A DNA stretch of 64,000 nt from Candidatus Undinarchaeales archaeon (GTDB taxonomy: Archaea; SpSt-1190; JASMDC01). The stretch covers positions 12,769 through 76,768 of the forward strand of contig JASMDC010000015.1 of assembly GCA_030753015.1 (NCBI GenBank). The letters are read 5' to 3'. The position numbers were made by a program, and so were the translations under genes. The notes under the pieces were generated by a model. That model had not been told where the DNA came from. It saw only the letters and a program-made list of their open reading frames with translations, and ran no database searches. Position 1 is the first letter of the stretch, and each line of letters opens with the position of its first letter. Shown here piece after piece: positions 8,777 to 16,303 of the stretch.

Positions 8777-9610
8777 TCACTCGTCGTAGATGTAGACAGA
8801 GTCAGGATAGTGCCGGATGGCACCCTTGGTCCACCGGTTCTGGACCTCGGCCTCGATGATCGAGTTCGCGACGTCCATGGGGACGTGTGCCTTTAGCAGG
8901 CCAAGGGGCGTGTTGAGCCCCAGCGGACGGTTGGGGATAATGTGGCGGGTGGTGTCGGACGGGAGCGGCGTCCGCGCCAGCGCCATGCGCACGACCTCTT
9001 CCTTGGAGATGACCGGGCGTCGGCACAGGCAGGCGATGTCCTCGTCCCGCTCGAACACGTCCAGGCAGTAGTCGTTGGACACGGGCCGATGAGCGATCTC
9101 CCTGTCACGGATCTCGGCCATGAAAGCGCGGTCGAACACGGCCCACTGCTCCACCGAGAAATCCTTGCAGGGGAACAGAAAGGCACCCTCGCCCTTGCGG
9201 AACGCGCAGCCGAAGTACGCCTGCCGTGTCGTCAGAGCGTGGGCCGCGTCCCAGAAGTCCCTCTGCTCGGGCTTGCGTCCGCACACCTTCTTGATGATGT
9301 CCAGCAGCTCTTCCCGCTCCACGGAGAAGAACACCTGCGACCAGCCGAACAGCTCGATGGAGGCATCGGTATAGTCGACGAGCGATGCTACCACGCTCAC
9401 GCACCCCAGCTCGCGCATAGCCTCGGCACGGTGGATGCCGTCGATGGCGATGTATTGCTCTCCGTCCTTGGTGGGGAAGACGATGATCGGATTCTTCTGG
9501 ACGCCGTCCGACTCTATAATGCTGGCCAGGCTCTGTACCTTATCGGGGATGATCGCCTCGTGGAGCAGCACCGAGTCGATGGGGATGACGTGGAGCGTGG
9601 GGAGTTCCAC
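8777..9610 (-). CDS. ParB/Srx-fold protein, probable free L-serine kinase (SerK/SbnI-like)
   Basis: 277-aa soluble protein. The ParB-like catalytic box is DGIHR at residues 57-61, and E18 sits in LLHE, where SerK and SbnI have their catalytic Glu. The C-terminal part has KEEVVRMALAR followed by TTRHIIPNRPLGLN (220-233), which matches the family-specific block of archaeal SerK and staphylococcal SbnI, both free-serine kinases making O-phosphoserine. The GTG start is about 27 nt from an ATAAAAAG box at 9632-9640, so leaderless. No DNA-partitioning genes lie nearby, which argues against a chromosome-segregation ParB. ATP versus ADP use cannot be told. Confidence 0.65.
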   Translation of the reverse strand: MELPTLHVIPIDSVLLHEAIIPDKVQSLASIIESDGVQKNPIIVFPTKDGEQYIAIDGIHRAEAMRELGCVSVVASLVDYTDASIELFGWSQVFFSVEREELLDIIKKVCGRKPEQRDFWDAAHALTTRQAYFGCAFRKGEGAFLFPCKDFSVEQWAVFDRAFMAEIRDREIAHRPVSNDYCLDVFERDEDIACLCRRPVISKEEVVRMALARTPLPSDTTRHIIPNRPLGLNTPLGLLKAHVPMDVANSIIEAEVQNRWTKGAIRHYPDSVYIYDE

Positions 9611-9684
9611 GGACTGTCAATAAGGAGCGAGCTTTTTATGGCTTATCTCTTTGCGTGGGCAGGCACAGCACGTGGGCGTGCGGT

Positions 9685-10203
9685 CTAGTCCCTTGCCGGC
9701 TCGAGCATCTTCCCCCGTGCCAGGCCATCTAGCTTGATATTGAGCTGGATGTTCTCGTTTGCCATGTGCTCCATCATCGATCCAACGTCGCCGAGGATGT
9801 TCTGCATCTCAGTGATCGAGAGCACGCGGCTCTCGGGCTCGATGAGGATGACGGTGGAAGGTGTGATGTTGAGCACCATCATCATCAGCACGTCGAGGCC
9901 CCGGGCGTACACACCAACGTCACCGATCATGGAGTGGACGTTGTTTCCGATGTCCTCCACGGAGGTGTACTTGACCTCGGCCACCTCGATATGGTCCTGG
10001 GCGCGGAGCGTGGCGACGATCTTCTTCAGAGCCGCCTGGACGGTCTCGGCATCGGCCTGCTGGACCTCGTACACGAACCGGGCGTGCATCCAGCCCTTCT
10101 TCTCGATAAGCTCATCTGCTTCCTCCTCTTCCATGAACCGGAGCTCCTTGAACTCGAGCTCCTCGTCCTCGTCCCGGTCCTCGGTCCTGTCCTCGTCAGC
10201 CAT
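9685..10203 (-). CDS. Conserved-looking protein of unknown function, coupled to amrS
   Basis: 172-aa soluble protein. It has an acidic N-terminus rich in Asp and Glu (residues 1-32), then a mixed alpha/beta body with GWMHARFVYEVQ, VYARGLDVLMMMVLNITPS and ESRVLSITEMQNIL. I do not recognise the family. The ATG at 10203 overlaps the 3' end of amrS by 8 nt, so the pair is translationally coupled; a role alongside AmrS is inferred from this alone. The frame is open further upstream, but that part is antisense-free shadow of amrS. Confidence 0.7.
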   Translation of the reverse strand: MADEDRTEDRDEDEELEFKELRFMEEEEADELIEKKGWMHARFVYEVQQADAETVQAALKKIVATLRAQDHIEVAEVKYTSVEDIGNNVHSMIGDVGVYARGLDVLMMMVLNITPSTVILIEPESRVLSITEMQNILGDVGSMMEHMANENIQLNIKLDGLARGKMLEPARD

Positions 10204-11218
10204 TGCGCTCACCCATGATCTCGATGGCCTCACCGCACTCGGGGCACACCCCTGTACGCGAGACCGCGTCGCTGATGATCGTGAAGCCGTACCTTTTAAT
10301 AAGCAATCCCCCGCAGGCCGGGCAGTACGTGTTCTCCCCGTCGCTGCCGGGGACGTTGCCCACGTAGATGTACCGCAGTCCCGCGTCCTTTGCGATGGCC
10401 TGGGCCCGCTCCAGCGTCCCCGAGGGCGTCGCCTGCCGGTCACGGAGCTTGTAGTCGGGGTGGAACCGCGAGAAGTGGATGGCGATGCCGGCGTCGATGG
10501 CGGCCACGGCCTCGCACAGCTCCCGCAGGTCGTCGTCGCTGTCGTTGAGTCCGGGGACCACCAGGTTGGTGACCTCCACGTGCACGTCGTGCTCGCGCAT
10601 CTCGCGGATGGACGCCAGCACCGCGTCGGGCCCCTTGGGCGCACCGCACCGCTCCTTGTAGAAGGCGGGCCGGATCGACTTGAGGTCCACGTTGGCGGCG
10701 TCGAGGTACGGCGCGATGGCCTGCACGGCGTCGACGGTCATGTAGCCGTTGGTGACGAACACGTTGTACAGGCCCTTCTCGTGCACGAGCCTGGCGATGT
10801 CGTAGGCGTACTCGAAGAAGATGGTGGGCTCGGAGTAAGTGTAGGCGATGCCGGCGCACCCCTCGGACTCCACCAGCTCCGCAACTTTTTCAGCGGTCAC
10901 CTGGCGCGAGCCGATGTCCCCGGGATCGGCCTGGGACAGCGTCCAGTTCTGGCAGAAGCTGCACGTGAGGTTGCAACCGGCGGTGGCGAGGGAGAACACA
11001 CGCGTCCCCGGGTGGAAGTTGAACAGCGGCTTCTTCTCGATGGGATCCACGGCCATGGACACCGGCCGCTCGTACGTAAGCGAGTACAGGGTGCCGTCGC
11101 GGTTCTCGCGCACCCGGCACACCCCCCGCTTCCCCGGCTTTATGTGGCACCTGTGGTTGCAGAGCGAGCAGGCGGCCACGCCGTCCTTCCCCTTCTCGTA
11201 CAACATCGCCTCCTTCAT
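10196..11218 (-). CDS. amrS: AmmeMemoRadiSam system radical SAM enzyme
   Basis: 340-aa radical SAM protein. The iron-sulfur motif CNLTCSFC (C82, C86, C89) is preceded by the family-typical CSLCNHRCHI near the N-terminus and ATAG just before the cluster. Later blocks YSEPTIFFEY, VFVTNGY and DAANVDLKS are also typical. It ends in a zinc ribbon (CPACGG, CPECGE). The family is linked to AMMECR1 and Memo proteins; neither is in this window, so the partners must be elsewhere. The start MKEAMLYEKG is consistent with family starts; an internal ATG at 11206 preceded by GGAGG is an alternative. A TATA-like box is at 11259-11268. Confidence 0.88.
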   Translation of the reverse strand: MKEAMLYEKGKDGVAACSLCNHRCHIKPGKRGVCRVRENRDGTLYSLTYERPVSMAVDPIEKKPLFNFHPGTRVFSLATAGCNLTCSFCQNWTLSQADPGDIGSRQVTAEKVAELVESEGCAGIAYTYSEPTIFFEYAYDIARLVHEKGLYNVFVTNGYMTVDAVQAIAPYLDAANVDLKSIRPAFYKERCGAPKGPDAVLASIREMREHDVHVEVTNLVVPGLNDSDDDLRELCEAVAAIDAGIAIHFSRFHPDYKLRDRQATPSGTLERAQAIAKDAGLRYIYVGNVPGSDGENTYCPACGGLLIKRYGFTIISDAVSRTGVCPECGEAIEIMGERNG

Positions 11219-11259
11219 ATGGTGTCCACCTCTGCGTGGTGTGGGTGCGGCTCACCTTC

Positions 11260-12192
11260 TTAAGGATTGCCGGCGCGCATGGGGCACCCCGGGCAGTCCT
11301 TACCGCACGCGCTCTTCCCCATCTGAGCCCGCTGTCGCTTGAGCCGGGGCACCTCGGACAGCGAGTCTTTTACCAGGTAGGGCAGGGTATCGGCGTCCAT
11401 GGTACGAAGAGTGGACAGCACGCAGCCCTGGATGGTGGCGCGCATCCCCGTCTCCTCCGCGGCTCGGGCCACGCGCATGACCAGGCCGGGAACATAGGCC
11501 ACGGCGTCGAGGTCGAGACCGGCGGCGACCAGCCGGTCGCGGTTGTCGGCGTGGACGGCGCACTGGTGCACCATTACCTCGTCCATGCCGGTCCTGCGGG
11601 CGAGCTCGGTGATGGCGGGTAGCTGGTCGCTGTTGATGCCCGGCATGTCGACCACCCGTACGATGCCCCACACCCTCGACCGCCCTACAAGCGACAGCGC
11701 CTGCACGAGCTGGTCGAAGGTGTCCGCACCGCTGACGGCGGCATGGTGGGTGGGGTCTGCTGCGCTGACCGACACCATGCACAGGTCCACCAACCCCTCC
11801 AGCCGTTCCCAGAGGGCGGGAGTGAGCAGGGTGCCGTTGGTCTGGAGATCGAGCCGCACGTTACCATAGGCCTCCCGCGCTTCGCGCAGCACCGCCAGCA
11901 GTCGCTCGGGCTCCATCAGTGGCTCGCCGTACTGGCTCACGGTGATCGCTTGGGGATCCGGCTCGCCGTAGTACCCGGGTTCTGGCAGCGTCCCCGCGTC
12001 GCCGGCCACTCGCGAGTAGCAGAACATGCACTCGTGGTTGCACTTCCCGGTGAGCTCGATGGAGGCGTGGTGGACCGGGTCGGGATTGGTGGGATCGGCG
12101 CCCTGGCACCCCTCGCAGTGGCGGCAGATGGGGAGCGCCTGGACCGCAGCCCTTAGCGCGGCTCCCGTAGTGCCCAGCGTGATGGTGGTCAC
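11260..12192 (-). CDS. Radical SAM protein of unknown substrate
   Basis: 310-aa radical SAM enzyme. The SAM cluster motif is CNHECMFC (C51, C55, C58). A CRHCEGC motif lies before it (residues 23-29), and the C-terminus has CGKDCPGCP, so an auxiliary metal or cluster site is likely. Blocks SQYGEPLM, LDLQTNGTLL and GIVRVVDMPG fit the TIM-barrel core. The GTG start is about 26 nt from the TATA box at 12213-12222 (leaderless). That same box faces the tRNA gene on the other side. Substrate not recognised. Confidence 0.82.
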   Translation of the reverse strand: MTTITLGTTGAALRAAVQALPICRHCEGCQGADPTNPDPVHHASIELTGKCNHECMFCYSRVAGDAGTLPEPGYYGEPDPQAITVSQYGEPLMEPERLLAVLREAREAYGNVRLDLQTNGTLLTPALWERLEGLVDLCMVSVSAADPTHHAAVSGADTFDQLVQALSLVGRSRVWGIVRVVDMPGINSDQLPAITELARRTGMDEVMVHQCAVHADNRDRLVAAGLDLDAVAYVPGLVMRVARAAEETGMRATIQGCVLSTLRTMDADTLPYLVKDSLSEVPRLKRQRAQMGKSACGKDCPGCPMRAGNP

Positions 12193-12210
12193 TACCGGAG
12201 GCTAAAAGAA

Positions 12211-12222
12211 ATCTATATAAAG
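12211..12222. promoter_or_regulatory. TATA box shared by tRNA-Phe and a radical SAM gene
   Basis: The box TCTATATAAAGG reads as a strong TATA element on both strands (CTATATAAAG forward, CTTTATATAG reverse). It lies about 26 nt from the GTG start at 12192 and about 35 nt from the tRNA 5' end at 12252. No other strong box is present in the 59-nt gap. Confidence 0.6.
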
Positions 12223-12251
12223 GAAACCACCGCACTCCGGAACGGAACCAA

Positions 12252-12365
12252 GGGGCCATAGCTCAGTCTGGGAGAGCGCCGGACTGAAGTTCCGACTTGG
12301 ATCTTCCGATACCAAGATGAGGATTTGAGATCCGGGTGTCCCGGGTTCGAACCCCGGTGGCCCCA
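12252..12365 (+). tRNA. tRNA-Phe (GAA) with a 40-nt intron
   Basis: The acceptor stem GGGGCCA (12252-12258) pairs with TGGCCCC (12358-12364), with discriminator A at 12365. The D arm is GCTC/GAGC, the anticodon stem CCGGA/TCCGG, and the T arm CCGGG-TTCGAAC-CCCGG. The anticodon loop reads C-T-GAA-G before the intron, so the anticodon is GAA (12286-12288). The intron is 12290-12329, between positions 37 and 38, the canonical archaeal site. It contains a CTTGG/CCAAG hairpin. I did not verify a strict bulge-helix-bulge fold. CCA is not encoded. Confidence 0.93.
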
Positions 12366-12458
12366 CTCCGCGGGGGGCGTTTCGTCCTCCGCAACCCAGC
12401 TGCCCAGAATGACCTGCCCACGGACAACCATATAACACAAGAACGCCATTATACTCCT

Positions 12459-14096
12459 ATGAGGTCGAGGAACCCTCCCGTGCATGCGCGCACCACAGCG
12501 TGCGTCCTGCTTGTCCTCATCCTTATCCTGTGCACCGTCCACGGCGAGGACGAGAACACGACCCTTGACCAGAACGCCACTCTTGACGAGAACGTCACGA
12601 CCCCCCCACCCACCCCGGTACCCGCGCCCGAGGCGACACCTGTTACCGCACCGGCACTTCCGGAAGACTCTCATCCACTCCTCGTCGGTATGCTCGACCG
12701 CCACACCGACTCCGTGAACACCGTGTGGGCCCAAGGGAAGTACATCTTCACCGGCTCGGACGACGGTACGGTCATGGTGTGGAGCCGCAAGGACTTCTCC
12801 CCCGGCCTGCTGGTCCGGATGGACGGCGCGACCGTGTCCGAGCTGGTAGTGGACGACACCTACATCTACACCGTCGCCTACGAGACCATGGCCCGGGTGT
12901 GGAGCAACACCAACTTCTCGCCAATCGGTACGCTGGAGGGGCACACGGACCTCGTGACCGGTGTATGGAGCGATGGAGAGCGCGTCTACACGGCCTCCGA
13001 CGACAAGACCGTGCGCGTGTACCGCCGGGCCGATCTCTCTCTCGAGAACGTGCTCCGCGGACACCGCGGCTGGGTCACCGACGTCGTCACCAACACCGAC
13101 CACGTCTTCACGGCGTCGTTCGGCGACAAGGAGGTGCGCGTGTGGCGCCGGTCCGACCTGTTGCCCGCGGGCACGCTCACTACACCGACGGCCACGGGCA
13201 TGCAGGTGGTGTTCGCCGACGACGAGCACATCTTCACCGACGGCCGGGACACACAGGCCAAGGTCTACACGGTCCAGGTGTGGCGGACGGACGACCTCTC
13301 GTCGGTGGCGGTCCTCGGGGGGCACAACGATACCGTCACGGCCATCCATGCGGACGAGGACTACGTGTACAGCGCCTCCCGGGACGGCTCGGTCCGGCTC
13401 TGGAACCGCACCGACCTCACGCTGCTTGAGACGCTTACCGGGCACACCGATGCGGTGACCGACGTGTTCGCGGACGCTGACTTCATCTACACTGCTTCTT
13501 GGGACCGGACCGCCCGCGTGTGGCGGCGTCCCGATGCCGACGTATACGTCCCCTCCGTTGTGATGGACGCCCCCGGTCCCGGAGAGGTGGACCCGGACGG
13601 GCCGGACACGAACGACACGAATGCCGGGAACGACACCGATGACACCGTAAGCAGCGACGACATCGGCTCCATCTACGAGGGGCTCCCCGACGCGTGGAAG
13701 GATGACATCGAGGACTACGATCCGGAGGCAGGTGGCAACGAGACGGGGCTGGAGGGAATCTTCTCGGGCACTCTCAACAAGACGCTGATGGGGACAACGG
13801 ACATGAACGAGACGGTCGACCTCAACGTCTCGGGGATGGAGGGGGTCACACCACCGCCGGACACGTCGGCGGCGCCCACGACCGGGCCGGGGACCTTCAC
13901 GCAGGAGGGCGAGGTGTACGATGACGCCGAGGTCCGCTCAGAGACGTATAGGATGGCCGACGGCAACGAGGACTGGGCCGAGGAGCTGGCGCCCAAGGAG
14001 CCGTCGAAGCTCCAGATGTACATCTACGCCGGGCTGGGCCTCGTGGTCTTCGGCAGCTGCGTGTTCGGGTACTTCTCGTTCTGCCGCGGCAGTTAG
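12459..14096 (+). CDS. Secreted, membrane-anchored WD40 beta-propeller protein
   Basis: 545-aa protein with a signal peptide or anchor at residues 8-27 (ACVLLVLILILCTVHG), a Thr/Pro-rich linker, and about seven WD40 repeats over residues 60-365 (typical units: GHTDLVTGVWSD, YTASDDKTVRVY). A long acidic Asn/Asp/Thr-rich stalk with many N-x-S/T sites follows (about 380-510). A C-terminal membrane helix near 515-540 ends in a short tail. This is the layout of a cell-surface protein. The TATA box CATATAACA at 12428-12436 sets the start at ATG 12459. WD40 domains exposed on an archaeal surface are less usual than cytoplasmic ones. Ligand unknown. Confidence 0.8.
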   Translation: MRSRNPPVHARTTACVLLVLILILCTVHGEDENTTLDQNATLDENVTTPPPTPVPAPEATPVTAPALPEDSHPLLVGMLDRHTDSVNTVWAQGKYIFTGSDDGTVMVWSRKDFSPGLLVRMDGATVSELVVDDTYIYTVAYETMARVWSNTNFSPIGTLEGHTDLVTGVWSDGERVYTASDDKTVRVYRRADLSLENVLRGHRGWVTDVVTNTDHVFTASFGDKEVRVWRRSDLLPAGTLTTPTATGMQVVFADDEHIFTDGRDTQAKVYTVQVWRTDDLSSVAVLGGHNDTVTAIHADEDYVYSASRDGSVRLWNRTDLTLLETLTGHTDAVTDVFADADFIYTASWDRTARVWRRPDADVYVPSVVMDAPGPGEVDPDGPDTNDTNAGNDTDDTVSSDDIGSIYEGLPDAWKDDIEDYDPEAGGNETGLEGIFSGTLNKTLMGTTDMNETVDLNVSGMEGVTPPPDTSAAPTTGPGTFTQEGEVYDDAEVRSETYRMADGNEDWAEELAPKEPSKLQMYIYAGLGLVVFGSCVFGYFSFCRGS

Positions 14097-14099
14097 TTC

Positions 14100-14606
14100 T
14101 CAGAGCTCCTGCTCCTTGAACAGGCCCTGGTACTGGGCCTCGCCCTCGCATCGCTGGAATATGAGCTGGCACAGCCGCTCGCCGGGGACGATCTCGAGGT
14201 TGTTGGGGCCGGCGTTGAAGATCTCGAGCACCTGTCGGTTTGAGACACCGGGCTGTATGAACGGTGCTGTGATGTGCACCATGAGCCCCAACCGCGCAAA
14301 GCGCGAGCGGGAGTTGAGCCACCCGCAGATGGTGGGCGACAGGGTGACCCGCTCCTTGGTGATGCCCAGGATGAGCTCCTTGGGCTTGATAGTGTACTTG
14401 TCCTCGATGACCTTGTGCTTGGTGATCTTGCGGAAGTCGGAGCCCTCGACGACGGGGATGGAGTGGTCGATGTTGCGGAAGATGCGGATCTCGGGGGCGA
14501 GGGTCAGGTCCACGGACGCGGGGCCGACCGCCGTTCGATCGAACGGCTCGATGGCGATGTTGCCTGCCTCTATCTCGGCCAGGATCAGGTCATGGGTGAG
14601 CACCAT
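14100..14606 (-). CDS. dcd: dCTP deaminase
   Basis: 168-aa enzyme that deaminates dCTP to dUTP for dTMP synthesis; some archaeal members also hydrolyse dUTP. The family blocks are present in order: VGPASVDLTL (near 27-36), the substrate-binding SRSRFARLGL (near 99-108), TAPFIQPG and QVLEIFN with the catalytic Glu (near 130), and ERLCQLIFQ near the C-terminus. Length is slightly short but normal. It is convergent with the WD40 gene, with only 3 nt between the stops, and has its own upstream AT-rich box near 14630-14640. Confidence 0.9.
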   Translation of the reverse strand: MVLTHDLILAEIEAGNIAIEPFDRTAVGPASVDLTLAPEIRIFRNIDHSIPVVEGSDFRKITKHKVIEDKYTIKPKELILGITKERVTLSPTICGWLNSRSRFARLGLMVHITAPFIQPGVSNRQVLEIFNAGPNNLEIVPGERLCQLIFQRCEGEAQYQGLFKEQEL

Positions 14607-14813
14607 GATGTGTGACGGTGGCGCAGTGGTACTTATGCTTTATGGTGTCGGTGCCCCTTAAGCGCCCTGCACGTACCCGGGAACGCCGTGCATCCTCTGG
14701 ACCGGTACTCGTCCGGCGAGTGCCTTACAGCTCCATCCCCTCCCTCTCGGAAGAGGACTTCCGTTTAAAACGTAAAAGAGTTAATACTCGCTGTTCGATA
14801 GAGTGACCGAAGG

Positions 14814-15509
14814 ATGGCGGAGAAAGACTTCATCTTGACGCTGGAGCACCTTATCGTGCGACGTTTCGAGTTCTTCATCACGATCCTGGTGCTGTGCTCG
14901 ATCAGCACCCTGGTGTTCCACGAACCGTCATTCCATTGCAGGATCTGCGAGGCGGACAGGGACGGTCCGGCCGGTGGTGTCCTCGACTACTTCACCACTC
15001 TGGACGCCCGAACGTGCACCCAGTGCGAGCTGCTGAGGATCAAGAGGATCGGGTCCATGCTCTCATCGCTGTCCGGCTACATCGACGAGGCCGCGCTCCA
15101 GCATGAGCGGATCGTCATCCCGCTCGACGTCGGAGAGGGCTCGCTGGGGATCGTGAAGGACACGAACACCGGGAAGAACATCGTCCGCTACGAGCTGCCG
15201 ATCGCAAGGACGAGGGTGCCCGAGCTGGACGGGAATCCTCTTCAGCTCTCGTTCGAAGGGGAGTCTACGTTCTGCGGTGTCCTCAAGGGCCCCTCCACAG
15301 GCCCCGCGACGTTCATCTGCAAGTTCGACCTGAACAGGGAGCTCGATGGGGAGCACAGGATATGGGTCCGGACGGGAGGGGTCGGGGACTTACCCGCGGG
15401 ACGGAGCTCGCTAAAGGTATCATACATCAGCGGGATGAACGTCCGCTCCAGCATCGGGGCATCCTCGTCGAGGGACGATATCGTCGTGGAACTGTCGCTG
15501 GACGACTGA
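14814..15509 (+). CDS. Single-span membrane protein of unknown function
   Basis: 231-aa protein with one hydrophobic helix near residues 17-38 (FEFFITILVLCSISTLVF), then a mostly hydrophilic domain. The beginning of that domain has two Cys pairs (CRIC near 42, CTQC near 68) that could bind metal or form disulfides. I do not recognise the family. It lies before a lipoprotein gene on the same strand, about 80 nt apart with a separate promoter. The gap 14607-14813 before it holds only promoter-like sequence (GTTTAAAAC at about 14763). Confidence 0.6.
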   Translation: MAEKDFILTLEHLIVRRFEFFITILVLCSISTLVFHEPSFHCRICEADRDGPAGGVLDYFTTLDARTCTQCELLRIKRIGSMLSSLSGYIDEAALQHERIVIPLDVGEGSLGIVKDTNTGKNIVRYELPIARTRVPELDGNPLQLSFEGESTFCGVLKGPSTGPATFICKFDLNRELDGEHRIWVRTGGVGDLPAGRSSLKVSYISGMNVRSSIGASSSRDDIVVELSLDD

Positions 15510-15587
15510 CGGGCGAAACTGTCCGTGGGGCCTCTCACTCGCGCGCTCCACTGTATGTTTATTTACCTGCAATGCCTACTTGTCTAC

Positions 15588-16112
15588 ATGGGGAGGCCAC
15601 TTACTATTCTACCAGTCCTCGTGCTGGCCGTATTCCTCGCGGGCTGCTGCTGCGACAACGAGGTCTGCAAAGGAAAGGAGAGCTACGTACCTGCGTACAG
15701 TGAGTCGCGGCTGGTAGAAGAGACCTGTGACGACTGCATGAACGTCCTCAAGATCTCCACCCAGGACGACATCTGCCTCAAGAGCACCACGAAGTTCGCG
15801 AGCTCCCGGGACATGGGCGACGGAACGGTACCTGCTGGCCAGAAGCTCTATCCCTACCTCCACAACACGGATGACGAGTGGAGCGAATGCGAGGCGTTCG
15901 GGGACGAGAATACCAAGCTCAAGTGCGGGTGCTGCGTCCTCCTCGACGGCAAGTTCCATGGCGAGAACGGGGCGACGGACCTCGCCAAGCATTACAAGTT
16001 CGAGGGTGGGGAATGCCACACTTCCGCCTCGGAAGAGGCCATGATGAGCGGGAACCGGTGGGCGAAGGTCCCCGAAAAGGACTACATCAAGGACAACGCC
16101 TGCCTCGGGTAG
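15588..16112 (+). CDS. Cys-rich putative lipoprotein, possibly frameshifted at its 3' end
   Basis: 174-aa protein with a signal sequence and lipobox LAGC at residues 17-20, directly followed by more Cys (CCCDNEVC). The mature part holds further paired Cys (CDDC, CGCC), suggesting a disulfide-stabilised extracytoplasmic domain. ATG 15588 is chosen because the box GTTTATTTA at 15556-15564 lies 27-28 nt upstream and because it places the lipobox correctly; an earlier ATG at 15525 does not. The sequence just after the stop, read in the +1 frame, looks like a C-terminal continuation (see the separate entry). Family not recognised. Confidence 0.65.
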   Translation: MGRPLTILPVLVLAVFLAGCCCDNEVCKGKESYVPAYSESRLVEETCDDCMNVLKISTQDDICLKSTTKFASSRDMGDGTVPAGQKLYPYLHNTDDEWSECEAFGDENTKLKCGCCVLLDGKFHGENGATDLAKHYKFEGGECHTSASEEAMMSGNRWAKVPEKDYIKDNACLG

Positions 16113-16245
16113 CGGGTTCAGTTTCGAGCAGGACGATGACGGCCGGATGGCCAAGGTCATCGGCAAGCTCGGCTACTGCTCCGGCAGCTCGTTCAAGTTC
16201 AGCTACGGGCACCGCGACGTCATGGAGATGGTCCCCGACCAGTAG
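16102..16245 (+). pseudogene. Out-of-frame coding tail after the lipoprotein gene
   Basis: Frame +1 relative to the lipoprotein gene reads ASGSGFSFEQDDDGRMAK, then LGYCSGSSFKFSYG and ends MVPDQ before a TAG at 16243-16245. It has GC-rich third positions like the genes around it and a balanced soluble-domain composition, but no start signal. It is either the original C-terminus of the lipoprotein displaced by a one-base indel near 16090-16112, or the end of a lost gene. Confidence 0.4.
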
Positions 16246-16303
16246 CACAGCGCTACCAGTCGTATAAAAGTGATAACTGCACTAGTGAGAGCGTTCGTAG
16301 AGG

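Noticed and set aside
12213-13445. 410-codon minus-strand frame over the tRNA and WD40 gene
   Set aside because: It runs through the tRNA and is a shadow of the WD40 gene, rich in Val/His/Arg.
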